Shown: positions 1 through 7,835 of the stretch, one piece after another
How positions within the stretch are numbered: the stretch's first letter is position 1
How the letters are laid out: each line of letters opens with the position of its first letter
From: Hansschlegelia plantiphila
GTDB taxonomy: Bacteria; Pseudomonadota; Alphaproteobacteria; Rhizobiales; Methylopilaceae
NCBI RefSeq assembly: GCF_027922265.1
Contig: NZ_BSFI01000020.1
Coordinates: 41,437-105,436 of the forward strand
Direction of reading: 5' to 3'
DNA length: 64,000 nucleotides
Notes under the pieces: generated by a model
Database searches by the model: none
What the model was told of the DNA's origin: nothing
What the model saw: only the letters and a program-made list of their open reading frames with translations
Translations under genes and position numbers: made by a program

Positions 1-42
1 CGCGACGGCGGCTCCGCGCAAGCGGAGATGGATTTGGGACAT
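1..42 (-). CDS. 5' end of an unidentified gene running off the left edge
   Basis: An ATG on the minus strand at 42-40 is preceded by a strong Shine-Dalgarno sequence (GAGGAAGG, 8 nt upstream of the ATG). It opens a frame that stays open to the window edge and begins MSQIHLRLRGAAVA. Only about 14 codons are visible, so no family can be assigned. A TAATAAC box lies 83 nt upstream, at the same distance as in front of the 71-aa exported protein gene and moxR. The gene may therefore belong to the methanol/lanthanide regulon. In relatives this neighbourhood can carry a TonB receptor, lanmodulin or cytochrome, but nothing here allows a choice. Confidence 0.5.
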   Translation of the reverse strand, partial: MSQIHLRLRGAAVA

Positions 43-125
43 GACGAACGCCTTCCTCGACGAAGCGGGGCTCTTGCTCTCCTGGCCGGGCTTGCGACGG
101 CGGGAAGACGACCCCTTCTCAGATT

Positions 126-133
126 GTTATTAT
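126..133 (-). promoter_or_regulatory. TAATAAC box upstream of the left-edge gene
   Basis: On the minus strand the sequence reads ATAATAAC, an AT-only island in GC-rich DNA, ending 83 nt before the ATG at 42. It matches the boxes near 3974, 7657, 16733 and 51899. It could be an activator site or a -10-like element. Confidence 0.4.
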
Positions 134-180
134 GCATCCAACGAGTATGCGTCGCCAAGATGGCCGCGCGCGCGCGGCGC

Positions 181-864
181 TCACCTTGGCGCGAACATGA
201 AGCCCCTGCCGCGGACGGTGACGATCAGCCGGCCTCCATCCGCGAGCGCCTCCCCGAGCTTGTGCCGGAGATAACCGATATAGACGTCGACGACGTTGAG
301 CGACGCCCCACCATGGCCCGCCCATAGCGCGGCGAAGATTTCCGCGCGGCTGAGCGGCTCGCCGGCGTGGCGCATCAGAAGCGCCAGCAGGTCGACCTCC
401 CGCTCGGTCAGGCGGGTCGATCCGTCGACGGTCGAGACCGTGCGGGTCTCGAGGTCGAGGTCGAGCGGCGATACGACGAGGTGGCGCTGATCGACTTCGC
501 TGTTCTCCCGCCGCAGTTCTTGAACGCGGACGCGCGCGAGCAACTCCTCGAAGTCGAACGGCTTGACGAGATAGTCGTCGGCGCCGGCGAGCAGGCCTTC
601 CGTGCGGTCGGTCACGCTCGACTTGGCCGAAAGCATGATGATCGGCGCGGTCTGGCCGGCGGCCCTGAGCGCTTTGCAGACGTCGATCCCCGAGCGGCCG
701 GGCAGCATGACGTCGAGGATGATCGCGCGGAGCGGCTTGCCCGTCGCGGCGACCAGCGCGGAATCGCCGTCGCCCACCAGCTCGACCTCGTAGCTCTCCG
801 CCGCGAACCCCCTGCGCAGCACCGAACCGATGTCGGCGTCGTCTTCCACGATGAGGATCGTCAT
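181..864 (-). CDS. OmpR/PhoB-family DNA-binding response regulator
   Basis: This 227-residue protein has a receiver domain (residues 1-115) followed by a winged-helix DNA-binding domain (about 130-225). The acidic pocket (EDD, residues 7-9), phosphoacceptor Asp51 (ILDVMLPG) and switch Lys101 (LVKPFDF) are intact. The C-terminal part ends with the typical VRGRGFMF wing. The start is the ATG at 864-862, which overlaps the stop of the upstream kinase gene (ATGA), so the two are translationally coupled and form a pair. The pair lies at the edge of the fae/lut/xox region and is a candidate regulator of it, in a role like MxbDM or MxcQE of Methylobacterium. That role is inference from position. Confidence 0.93.
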   Translation of the reverse strand: MTILIVEDDADIGSVLRRGFAAESYEVELVGDGDSALVAATGKPLRAIILDVMLPGRSGIDVCKALRAAGQTAPIIMLSAKSSVTDRTEGLLAGADDYLVKPFDFEELLARVRVQELRRENSEVDQRHLVVSPLDLDLETRTVSTVDGSTRLTEREVDLLALLMRHAGEPLSRAEIFAALWAGHGGASLNVVDVYIGYLRHKLGEALADGGRLIVTVRGRGFMFAPR

Positions 865-2528
865 CAACCAGCTCCGATGGCGAGGCGCGGCGACGGCGCC
901 GGCAGTCTTATGGTCACGGTGGTCCCCGAGCGACGTCCGGGCGCCGCCGTGCGGCTTTCGATGTCGATCACGCCGCCGTGGCGCTCGACGATCCAGCGGG
1001 CCAGGGCGAGGCCGATGCCGAAGCCGCCCTCCCCCTCCTTCCGGACCCCGCCGCGGTAGAATCGCTCGAACACCCGTGGCAGGTCGACTTCGGCGATGCC
1101 GTCGCCGTCGTCGGCGACCGTGATGGCGCAATGTCCGTCGGGCTCGGCCCAGACCCCGAAGCGGATGGCGCCGCCCGCAGGCGAGTGCCGCAGCGCGTTC
1201 GCGACGAGCCCTTCGATCACCTGCCGCAGCCAGTCGGAGTCCGCCTCGGCGACAATATCGGGGTCAGCCGACTCCACGGACAAAGAGACCTGGCGCGCCT
1301 GCGCGGCGCTGGCCGCGCCTTCGCGCACGGTTTCGACGATCTGGGCGAGCGACACCGGCGCGAAGTTCAGCTCGAGCTGGCCGCTTTCGGAGCGCGCCAC
1401 CCGCAGCAGATCCTCGACCCGGCGATGCAGCGCGCGGGCGCGGACGCGGATGGTGGCGAGGGCCGATTTCAGATCCTCCATCCCGGGCCTCCCGCGCAGC
1501 GTCACGTCGACCTCACCGAGGATGACCGTGAGCGGCGTCCGCAGCTCATGGCTGACGTCCGTGAAGAACCGGCGGCGCGCGCGGTCGGTGTCCGAGAGAC
1601 GCTCGTTGGCGTTGCGGAGCTCGGCGGTGCGCGCGTCGACGATCTCCTGCAGCCGCAGCTGGGCCGCGAGCAGCCGCGATTCCCGGCGGGATAGCGACAG
1701 CGCCATCCGGTTGAACCGGGTCATCAGCAGGCTGAGCTCGTCGTGGCCCTTCACCGCGAGGCGGATGTCGGTGCGGCCGCGCGCGATGTCCGCGGCGGCT
1801 CCGGCGACCTGCGAGACCTGTGAGAGAATCGGGCTCGCGATCGCCCTGTAGAGCAGCAGCGCGATCAACGCCGCGACTGCAACCGCAATCACGGAAAAGG
1901 GCGTAAGCCGCTCACGCAGCGCAGCCATCGCCGCTTCGGCCTCACGCGCGGCGGTGCGCTCCTCCTCGATCGCCTGACCGAGCGCGGGACTGAAGCCGCT
2001 TGCGAACATGTCGAGCGCGACCTTGACCCGTTCGGCGCCGTCGGCCTGTCCGGCCCGGGCGTCCTTGATCGATTGCATGGTCTGACGGTCGAGAAACTCG
2101 AAGCGGGCCCGCATGAAGGCGAAGACACGACTGCGCGCGGCGATCAGGGTCGCGCTCTGCTCGTCGGTGCGACGCGCCACCTCCTTGGAGACTTCGTCGT
2201 TCAGCCTCTCGAAGCTCTCCTGGACCCTCTTGCGCGGCAGCGACAGCCGGTCGGACTGCAGCTCACGCGTTTCGGTGGTCTGAAGCGCGACCAGCGCATA
2301 GTCGCCGACGCGGCTCGATATGCTCGAAAGCAGTTCGAGTCTGCGCTGCGCCGAAGACAGTTCGCTGACATGCTCCTCGGCGCGCGAGAACGTCCACGCC
2401 ACGGCGAGCGCAGCGGCGGCGGTCGTAAGCACGACGGCAGCGACCAGGATCGCGAGCCGCAGCCTCAGGGAACGAAGCGGACGACGGCGCATCTGGCGCA
2501 CCTCCGGACTGCCAGAGAGGCCGGACAC
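864..2528 (-). CDS. Membrane sensor histidine kinase (HAMP-HisKA-HATPase)
   Basis: This 554-residue inner-membrane kinase has a first membrane helix at about 24-46 and a periplasmic sensor of roughly 160 residues, mostly helical with many Glu/Arg. A second helix lies at about 211-232, followed by HAMP and a short coiled coil. The HisKA box contains phospho-acceptor His327 (DVSHELRTPL). A HATPase domain with N (NALRHSP), G1 (DDGDGIAE) and G2 (GFGIGLALA) boxes follows. An alternative start at Met13 (2492) would remove a polar N-terminus. It is co-translated with the response regulator. The sensor region resembles no ligand-binding domain I recognise, so the signal is unknown. Confidence 0.93.
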   Translation of the reverse strand: MSGLSGSPEVRQMRRRPLRSLRLRLAILVAAVVLTTAAAALAVAWTFSRAEEHVSELSSAQRRLELLSSISSRVGDYALVALQTTETRELQSDRLSLPRKRVQESFERLNDEVSKEVARRTDEQSATLIAARSRVFAFMRARFEFLDRQTMQSIKDARAGQADGAERVKVALDMFASGFSPALGQAIEEERTAAREAEAAMAALRERLTPFSVIAVAVAALIALLLYRAIASPILSQVSQVAGAAADIARGRTDIRLAVKGHDELSLLMTRFNRMALSLSRRESRLLAAQLRLQEIVDARTAELRNANERLSDTDRARRRFFTDVSHELRTPLTVILGEVDVTLRGRPGMEDLKSALATIRVRARALHRRVEDLLRVARSESGQLELNFAPVSLAQIVETVREGAASAAQARQVSLSVESADPDIVAEADSDWLRQVIEGLVANALRHSPAGGAIRFGVWAEPDGHCAITVADDGDGIAEVDLPRVFERFYRGGVRKEGEGGFGIGLALARWIVERHGGVIDIESRTAAPGRRSGTTVTIRLPAPSPRLAIGAG

Positions 2529-2592
2529 GACCCCACAGACTGGGCCATCGAGCGGCGCGCGGAGCCGGGCCCGCCGGCCCCGCGTGCATCGG

Positions 2593-2841
2593 TCACTTCT
2601 TCAGCGCCTTTTTCGCGTCGGCGACGGCGTCGAGGCATTCGTCGTATTCTTTCTCGCCTTTCTCGCGCTGCGCCACGCGCAGCGCAGTCTTCAGCGCGTC
2701 GACGATCGCCGGCGGGTGTTGCGCCGCCATCTCGGTCTTGATCATGGCGATGCCGGCGTCACAGTCCTTGGAGTCGTCGGCGCGCGCGGCGCCGATTCCG
2801 ACCGCCAGCACCGCAGCGGCGAACAGAAGCGATCTCGTCAT
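2593..2841 (-). CDS. Small exported protein (82 aa), two conserved-looking Cys
   Basis: The predicted product has a clear signal peptide (MTRSLLFAAAVLAVGIGAARA) followed by about 60 charged, probably helical residues. One Cys lies near the mature N-terminus (DCDAG) and one in YDECLDA, so a disulfide is possible. The gene starts 11 nt after the stop of the cupredoxin-like gene and is probably in its operon. The frame extends further upstream, but Met44 of the long frame is chosen because it begins the signal peptide. The function is unknown; the location suggests a periplasmic accessory to methanol or lanthanide metabolism. Confidence 0.65.
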   Translation of the reverse strand: MTRSLLFAAAVLAVGIGAARADDSKDCDAGIAMIKTEMAAQHPPAIVDALKTALRVAQREKGEKEYDECLDAVADAKKALKK

Positions 2842-2852
2842 CGCCGTCGGCC

Positions 2853-3296
2853 TCACTTCGCCACGATCTTGCCGGCCATGCCCTTGGACTCCAGCCCGTC
2901 GATCCACCATTTGAACTCGCCCGGCCGGATCACCACGAACTCGATCCGGATGGCGCCCTTGTCGTCCCACTCGAGATGATGCGGCGATCCGGGACCGTGA
3001 ATCTCGAGATGGTCGATCACGATCTGGTTGATCCAGATGTTGCGAAAGAATTCGGGGGAAAAGAATTTGTATTCCTTGCCGCCGTTCGAGACGATATCGA
3101 GCTGGTAGGCCTTCCCGGCCTCGAGTTCATAGTCTTTCTGGCTGACGGCGTAATCGTTCCCGTTGTCCTCGCCCAGCACGAGATCAGGAAGCGTGGTGCG
3201 GCCCTTCGCGAGGTCGACGGCGGAGGCCGGAGTCAAAGCTGTGACCGCCAGCAGCGCAAGCGCAGATCCCAGCGTGGCGACGTGTCTCATGAGCAT
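2853..3296 (-). CDS. Exported cupredoxin-like protein lacking copper ligands
   Basis: After a signal peptide (ending near TPASA) come about 120 residues with a cupredoxin-like layout: an N-terminal strand pair, then a C-terminal hairpin that ends IRPGEFKWWIDG and KGMAGKIV. In true type-1 copper proteins this hairpin carries Cys, His and Met ligands. Here only the Met position is recognisable. The Cys and His are absent, and the usual first His region reads GKEYKFFS. The loops are rich in Asp/Glu (GEDNGND, LEWDD). The start is one of two closely spaced Met codons (3296 or 3290). Its position near fae and lut genes suggests a periplasmic quinoprotein or metal-related role. Confidence 0.7.
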   Translation of the reverse strand: MLMRHVATLGSALALLAVTALTPASAVDLAKGRTTLPDLVLGEDNGNDYAVSQKDYELEAGKAYQLDIVSNGGKEYKFFSPEFFRNIWINQIVIDHLEIHGPGSPHHLEWDDKGAIRIEFVVIRPGEFKWWIDGLESKGMAGKIVAK

Positions 3297-3672
3297 CGAT
3301 CGTCTCCCGTTGCGAGGCCCTGTCGCGGGCCTTCTCGTGTTTCGCTCAAGCCACCGGACATGAGGATTAAGTCCCGTGTCGAACGGGGCTTTCGCCCGGC
3401 TTCGGCCCGTCGGTCCGGTTGTCGTGAGGATTGCAGAGAATCGCAAGCGACGTGGTCGAGGCCGAACCGCGGCCGCCTGCGCCATGAACCGACCCCAACG
3501 CCGTCCGACGCGTCGGCGCGCCGTTCCGGTTTTCAGCGTTCGGCGCCCTGATGATGCGTTTTGACCCCCCGTTGTCGCGGGAAGACTAGTTCCGAGGAAC
3601 GATTCCGTCTATATTAAGGACTATTATTCTTCTCTTATAATTTATAACTTAGGGAGCAGCTCGGGAGATCGT
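3297..3672. other. Non-coding stretch with AT-rich island
   Basis: I find no convincing gene here. The part at 3600-3660 is strikingly AT-rich for this genome. It contains GACTATTAT (3619-3627) and a TTATAACTTA decamer (3642-3651) that recurs exactly at 7652-7661, upstream of the ABC importer. It probably carries the promoter of the cupredoxin-like operon at 3296, with a long leader. Confidence 0.4.
3620..3627 (-). promoter_or_regulatory. Degenerate TAATA box in AT-rich island
   Basis: On the minus strand this reads AATAATAGTCC, one base off the TAATAAG core, in the same orientation as the other boxes. It is 324 nt upstream of the cupredoxin-like gene, farther than in the best cases, so it is a weaker member. 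Confidence 0.25.
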
Positions 3673-3888
3673 TTATTCAGCGTTCCGGCTAACGCGGACT
3701 TGACCGTCCAGACGACATTTCCAACGCGAGACCTGCCACTCCGGGTGTTCCTCGGTCCATTCCACCAAAGCAGGGATGGCCCCCATCATGCAGAGTCGTG
3801 AATTGGCTTCTGCGACATTCATGAGAACGCGCTCCTCGTGGCAGGAGGCGGGGGACGCGGCGAGACACACCAGCAGAACAAGGTCCAT
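3673..3888 (-). CDS. Small Cys-containing exported protein (71 aa)
   Basis: The chosen ATG at 3888 has a good Shine-Dalgarno sequence (GAGGAG, about 6 nt upstream). The product starts with a short hydrophobic segment (LVLLVCLAASPASC) and has four Cys in all, two of them in SRLCMMGA and RWKCRLDG. The pattern (CHEERVLMN, then WTEEHPEWQVSRWKCR) resembles small conserved hypothetical proteins common in Alphaproteobacteria. No function is known to me. It is transcribed away from fae, and a TAATAAG box ends 85 nt upstream. Confidence 0.65.
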   Translation of the reverse strand: MDLVLLVCLAASPASCHEERVLMNVAEANSRLCMMGAIPALVEWTEEHPEWQVSRWKCRLDGQVRVSRNAE

Positions 3889-4272
3889 GTCCGGCTCCTC
3901 AGCGGGAGGCGGCGCGGACAGCGCCGCTCGGCCGCCCGCATGCACGACGCGAGTCGGCAGGGAAGATGATACGCTTATTATTGTGCGGCGCAATAATGCC
4001 ATGCTGCGATGCATCCCTCCACTGCCAGCGCCCCGATGGTCGCTCCCGTCCCAAGCGGCTGTGGACGTGCAGTGCGACCGATTTCGCAAACGGGCACTTG
4101 CCGTCGAAGGGCGGTCCCGACTAGGGTGCGCGCCGCATGTCCTTATTTGACGCTATCCGGCCAACCGGTTCGGCCCAACCGAACGCAGTCGCAAAGATAG
4201 CCTGGGGCATCGGTCGGTCGGCCCGTTGAGGCGCCGCCGGCTACACCATGGCTTAATGCTGGGAGGATGCTT
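3889..4272. promoter_or_regulatory. Divergent control region between the 71-aa gene and fae
   Basis: This 384-nt region has no convincing gene. It holds a TAATAAG box (minus strand, 3974-3980) and an overlapping inverted repeat, ATTATTG (3977-3983) and CAATAAT (3991-3997) with 7 nt between the arms. The region presumably contains the promoters of fae and of the 71-aa gene. Confidence 0.5.
3972..3997 (-). promoter_or_regulatory. TAATAAG box with inverted repeat
   Basis: The minus strand reads CAATAATAAGCG. The core TAATAAG ends 85 nt before the ATG at 3888. Its outer part is one arm of an ATTATTG/CAATAAT inverted repeat, which looks like a dimeric regulator site. Confidence 0.45.
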
Positions 4273-4785
4273 ATGGCGAAGATTACGAAGACGCTTATCG
4301 GCGAGTCGCTGGTCGGCGACGGCAACGAGGTCGCTCACATCGACCTGATCATCGGGCCGCGCGGCTCGACCGCCGAGTCCGCGTTCGTGAACGCTCTGAC
4401 GAACAACAAGGACGGCTTCACGTCGCTTCTCGCGGTCGTGACCCCCAACCTGCTCGCCAAGCCGAACACGATCCTGTTCAACAAGGTCACCATCAAGGAC
4501 GCCCGTCAGGCCGTCCAGATGTTCGGCCCGGCGCAGTACGGCGTCGCCAAGGCTGTCGTCGACTGCGTAGCCGACGGCACGATCCCCGAAGACGAGGCCG
4601 ACGACCTGTTCGTTTCGGTCGGCGTGTTCATCCACTGGGAAGCGGCGGACGACGCCAAGATCCAGCAGTACAACTACGAAGCCACGAAGGAAGCCCTCAA
4701 GCGCGCCGTCGCCGGTGAGCCCAAGGCCAAGGACGTCGTCGCTCAGTCGGCGACCGCCAAGCACCCCTTCGCTTCGAACGCATAG
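4273..4785 (+). CDS. fae: Formaldehyde-activating enzyme Fae
   Basis: Fae condenses formaldehyde with tetrahydromethanopterin to methylene-H4MPT in the cytoplasm, the entry to the H4MPT oxidation pathway. The 170-residue product has the family signature from the start: MAKITK, then [18 protein letters not shown] with the conserved active-site His22, [21 protein letters not shown], and [14 protein letters not shown]. Length and ends (KHPFASNA) match the Methylobacterium enzyme. The ATG at 4273 is preferred over 4267, because GGGAGG at 4260-4265 would abut the earlier ATG but is well spaced for the later one. The gene is monocistronic with its own terminator downstream. Confidence 0.98.
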   Translation: MAKITKTLIGESLVGDGNEVAHIDLIIGPRGSTAESAFVNALTNNKDGFTSLLAVVTPNLLAKPNTILFNKVTIKDARQAVQMFGPAQYGVAKAVVDCVADGTIPEDEADDLFVSVGVFIHWEAADDAKIQQYNYEATKEALKRAVAGEPKAKDVVAQSATAKHPFASNA

Positions 4786-4884
4786 AGCGGAAACCACCCT
4801 GGACAGACTCCGCCTGCAGCAAAGCCTCCAGGCCTGCTCCAGCGGTTGGCCGCACTTCTCTTCGGAAAGTAAGACGGTCGGTTA

Positions 4885-4919
4885 CGGCTCGAAGCGCAAG
4901 CTTCGGGCCGTTTCCTTTT
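4885..4919 (+). terminator. Rho-independent terminator after fae
   Basis: An 11-bp stem (CGGCTCGAAGC with GCTTCGGGCCG, one G-U pair) and a GCAA loop are followed by TTTCCTTTT. It lies 100 nt after the fae stop. Confidence 0.8.
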
Positions 4920-4967
4920 GGGACGGTCGATCCCGATGGCGGGCGGCGCGCCTTCCTCCCTCTGGCG

Positions 4968-5711
4968 CTAGAGGTTCAACGGGACGACGGTAGGACCGCT
5001 TTTCAGAACAACGGCGCGGACGCGCTCGATCTCGCCTGGGATGCGCCGGCTCTCCAGCGTCAGGTCAACGGAGACGTCGCGCGCGACGACGGCTGGCGGC
5101 CCCGCAAGAACCACGACCCGATCGGCGAGCCGCACGGCCTCGCGGCTGTCGTGAGTCACGAACAGAACGGTCGTCGGCCTCGCAGCGATCAGCTCCGCCA
5201 GTAGGTCGCGCAGCCGGTCGGCGTTCGCCTCGTCGAGCGAGACGAAAGGCTCGTCCATCAGCAGCAGGTCCGGCTCGAGCGCGAAGGCCCGAGCCAGCGC
5301 CACGCGCCGCTGCATGCCGAGCGACAGCCTCTCGGGATAGACGTCTTCGGCGTCGCCTAGCCCCATCTCCTCCAGTACGACCTTGGCGCGCCGTTCGCTG
5401 TCGCGGCTCTTGGGAAGCGGCAGCACGACGTTTTGAAGCACGGTTCGCCACGGCAGAAGGCGGGGGCTTTGGAAGACGTAGCCGATCCGCGGATCGGGGC
5501 CCCTGGAGAACGCGACGCGGCCCGCAAAGTCCCGGTCAACGCCCGCGATCATGTTGAGCAGCGTGGTCTTGCCGAGCCCGGACGGCCCGAGCAGCGCCAC
5601 AAAGCCGCCATCCGCCACGTCGAGCCGGAAATCGCGGTAAAGCCGCCGCGGCGGACCGTCGCCATCGGCCGGAAAGGTCTTCTCCGCGATCTCGATGGAA
5701 AGCCCGGTCAT
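4968..5711 (-). CDS. ABC transporter ATPase, nitrate/sulfonate/taurine type
   Basis: The cytoplasmic ATPase of the importer encoded by the two upstream genes. Walker A (GPSGLGKTT), Q-loop (FQSPRLLPW), Walker B (LLLMDEPF) and the H-switch (FVTHDSREA) are present. The signature is LSLGM rather than LSGGQ, which is unusual although relatives such as SsuB/ThiZ also vary here. The start is Met at 5711, overlapping the permease stop (ATGA). The protein is about 247 residues, as usual for the family. The substrate is unknown. The position between fae and the lut-like genes suggests a C1- or metal-related solute. Confidence 0.92.
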   Translation of the reverse strand: MTGLSIEIAEKTFPADGDGPPRRLYRDFRLDVADGGFVALLGPSGLGKTTLLNMIAGVDRDFAGRVAFSRGPDPRIGYVFQSPRLLPWRTVLQNVVLPLPKSRDSERRAKVVLEEMGLGDAEDVYPERLSLGMQRRVALARAFALEPDLLLMDEPFVSLDEANADRLRDLLAELIAARPTTVLFVTHDSREAVRLADRVVVLAGPPAVVARDVSVDLTLESRRIPGEIERVRAVVLKSGPTVVPLNL

Positions 5712-6460
5712 CGCCGCCACCTGTTTGCGGCGTGTTCCCACGGCTGGACAATTCCGAGCTCGATCGCTTGGACGATCACGCCGAAGGCCAGCGCGTAGGC
5801 GAGAATCGTCGCGACGTCGAACAGCTGGAACGCGGTCTGGAGTTCGAAGCCGACTCCATTCGGCCGCCCGAGCAGCTCAACCACCAGCACGATCTTCCAC
5901 ACCAGCGCGAGGCCGGAGCGGGCGGCTGCGGCGAAATAGGGCGCTAGCTGCGGCAGCACCACGTGCCGAAGGGTCTTCCAGCGGCCGAAGCGATAGACCG
6001 CGGCCATCTCGGCGAGGTCGCGGCTGAGTGAGGCCGCCCCCTCGCGGAGAGTCACGGCGACGTTCGGAATCTTGTTGATCGCGACGGCCGCGACGGCCGC
6101 GGATTCGATCAGCCCGAACCAGACGTAGCAGAGGATGATGATGACGAGCGCGGGCAGGTTCAGGAACAGCACGACCCAAGGGCCGATAAGGCGTTCGGCC
6201 GTCTTCGACATGCCGAGCAGCACACCGAGAGCGGATCCGAGCGTCATCGCCACGAGGAAGCTGGCGGCGACGCGGGCGAGCGTGATGGCGAGATTGCTGA
6301 ACAGCGCGCCGGACTTCGCGGCCACGACGAGCGCCTGCAGCACCTGTGGCGGGGTCGGCAGCAGACGGAAATCGCCATGAACGACGGCGGCGGCCCACCA
6401 GACGGCCACGAAACCGCCAAGCGAGATCGCCGACCAGCCGAGCCGCTCTGCAACTCTCAA
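5708..6460 (-). CDS. ABC transporter permease, SsuC/ThiX type
   Basis: A 250-residue inner-membrane protein with about six hydrophobic helices. It has the BPD-transporter EAA region at about 138-165 (LREGAASLSRDLAEMAAVYRF) and the downstream WKTLRHVVLPQLAPY coupling segment typical of nitrate/sulfonate/taurine importers. The start appears to be a TTG at 6460, 10 nt after the binding-protein stop. The three genes form one operon: binding protein, permease, ATPase. Confidence 0.9.
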   Translation of the reverse strand: MRVAERLGWSAISLGGFVAVWWAAAVVHGDFRLLPTPPQVLQALVVAAKSGALFSNLAITLARVAASFLVAMTLGSALGVLLGMSKTAERLIGPWVVLFLNLPALVIIILCYVWFGLIESAAVAAVAINKIPNVAVTLREGAASLSRDLAEMAAVYRFGRWKTLRHVVLPQLAPYFAAAARSGLALVWKIVLVVELLGRPNGVGFELQTAFQLFDVATILAYALAFGVIVQAIELGIVQPWEHAANRWRR

Positions 6461-6470
6461 CGGAGCCGCC

Positions 6471-7475
6471 TCAGGCCTTTGGGGACCAGAACAGCGATGG
6501 CTCGAAATGGGGGTTCGCGCCGACGAATTCGGGGCCGCCGAGATCGGCGAGGAGATCGTAGAGCTTTTTCGACGAGGCGAGCTCCGCCTCTCCCCACGGC
6601 CCGGGCACCCCTGCTCGGAAATAATCCCTGAGGCGCATGAACTCGGCGTCGGAGGCCACCTGCATCGACGGCTTCAGCCGCTCCCACGCCGCGTCCGACG
6701 TCTTCAGCACCTGGTTCGCCGCCGCGATCGCGCGAAAGAAGGCGTCGACCTGTGCGCCGGACTTCTGCTCCAGCGTCTCGCGCCAGACGAAACCGACGAG
6801 CGGCGGCGGCGGCTTCAGGCCGAGCTGGCTCATCACCTCGGAGATGTCGATCAGCCGACGATAGCCCTGCGCGTCGAGGCGCGCGGCGAAGTTCCAGAAG
6901 GTCAGCACCGCGTCGACCCGGCCGAGCCGTAGCTGCTCCGAGAGCAGCGGGGGCGCGCCGAACACCGGCTCCACCATCGCGGCGATGTCGCCGTCGACCT
7001 CCTTGTGGGCGTAGGCGCGGAAAAGCAGCCAGCTTTTGTCGAGAGGCCCGCCGGCGACGCCGAGCTTCTTGCCCTTGAGGTCGCTGATCGACGCGATCAC
7101 GGAATCCTTGCCGACCATCACGGCGCCCAAGGCGCTGGAATAGGGCGCAAAGCGAAACGGCTCGCCGTCGATCCTGCGGCGCATCGCCCAGGGCCAATCA
7201 CTCACCGCGAAGTCGACGTCGCCCGCCTGCAGCGCAACAGTCAGCGCCTGCGTCGAGGCGAGATCGGTGCGCTCGAACGCCGCGCCCTCGCGCACGTCGA
7301 GACCCTCCGCCTTCACGGTGTCGAGCAACCAGTTGACCGTGCCGAACTTGAGCGTCGCGACCTTCAGGGGAGCGGCCGCCCGCGCAACGCCGGCCCCGGA
7401 CGCTGCGACCAGCGCCGCTGCTCCGAGCAGGAGCGCCTCTCGACGGCTCCTCTGCGGTCCCGGAAGGACGATCAC
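6471..7475 (-). CDS. Tat-exported ABC substrate-binding protein, NMT1/SsuA type
   Basis: A 334-residue periplasmic binding protein starting with GTG at 7475. The N-terminus has a twin-arginine motif (SRREALLLG) and a hydrophobic stretch ending in ARA, indicating Tat export. The mature part starts PLKVATLKFGTVNWLLD and has the two-lobe NMT1/ThiY-like pattern (DLASTQALTVALQAGDVDFAVSDWP; GKKLGVAGGPLDKSW). The substrate cannot be read from sequence. It is divergent from the lut-like operon, and a TAATAAG box lies in the shared control region. Homologous importers near PQQ dehydrogenase genes have been seen in methylotrophs, but their substrates are unsettled. Confidence 0.88.
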   Translation of the reverse strand: MIVLPGPQRSRREALLLGAAALVAASGAGVARAAAPLKVATLKFGTVNWLLDTVKAEGLDVREGAAFERTDLASTQALTVALQAGDVDFAVSDWPWAMRRRIDGEPFRFAPYSSALGAVMVGKDSVIASISDLKGKKLGVAGGPLDKSWLLFRAYAHKEVDGDIAAMVEPVFGAPPLLSEQLRLGRVDAVLTFWNFAARLDAQGYRRLIDISEVMSQLGLKPPPPLVGFVWRETLEQKSGAQVDAFFRAIAAANQVLKTSDAAWERLKPSMQVASDAEFMRLRDYFRAGVPGPWGEAELASSKKLYDLLADLGGPEFVGANPHFEPSLFWSPKA

Positions 7476-7835
7476 TTGCAGAGACCCTCCACGACGGCGG
7501 ATCGCGCCTCAATCACGTATTGGGTCGAGCGCATTCGGTCTTCCCTTAAAGTTTCTTATCGTTGGCGCCGTTTGCATGACCAGCATGCTCGCCTTGATCG
7601 ACGCCCATACAGGATAAACTTGCAATCTGAAACAGGTGAATCAAGCAAGCGTTATAACTTATTATCTTCTTATATATTGCTTTCTTACGTCCTGCCCTAT
7701 GGATTGGTAGGCGAAGGCGGCCGGCGACTTGTTCCCAGGGATCGCGCGACGCTCGGCCTCATGGCGGGCGTCACGGCTTCTGGAAAGGATCACGGCCGCT
7801 AAAATCAACGGAGCGGGGCAACCGCTTGTCTGGAG
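7476..7835. promoter_or_regulatory. Divergent control region between the ABC importer and lutA
   Basis: This 360-nt region has no convincing gene. The stretch 7640-7690 is AT-rich. It contains TTATAACTTA (7652-7661, also at 3642-3651) fused to a TAATAAG box on the minus strand, and TATATATTGC. It should carry the promoters for both flanking operons. Confidence 0.5.
7657..7665 (-). promoter_or_regulatory. TAATAAG box upstream of the ABC importer
   Basis: The minus strand reads ATAATAAGTTATAAC, oriented toward the importer operon and 182 nt from its GTG start. It shares both the box and the adjoining TTATAACTTA with other sites in this window. Confidence 0.4.

Noticed and set aside
2593..3888. 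Small exported proteins considered as lanmodulin
   Set aside because: None shows EF-hand loops of the D-x-D-x-D-G form with the Pro residue typical of lanmodulin.
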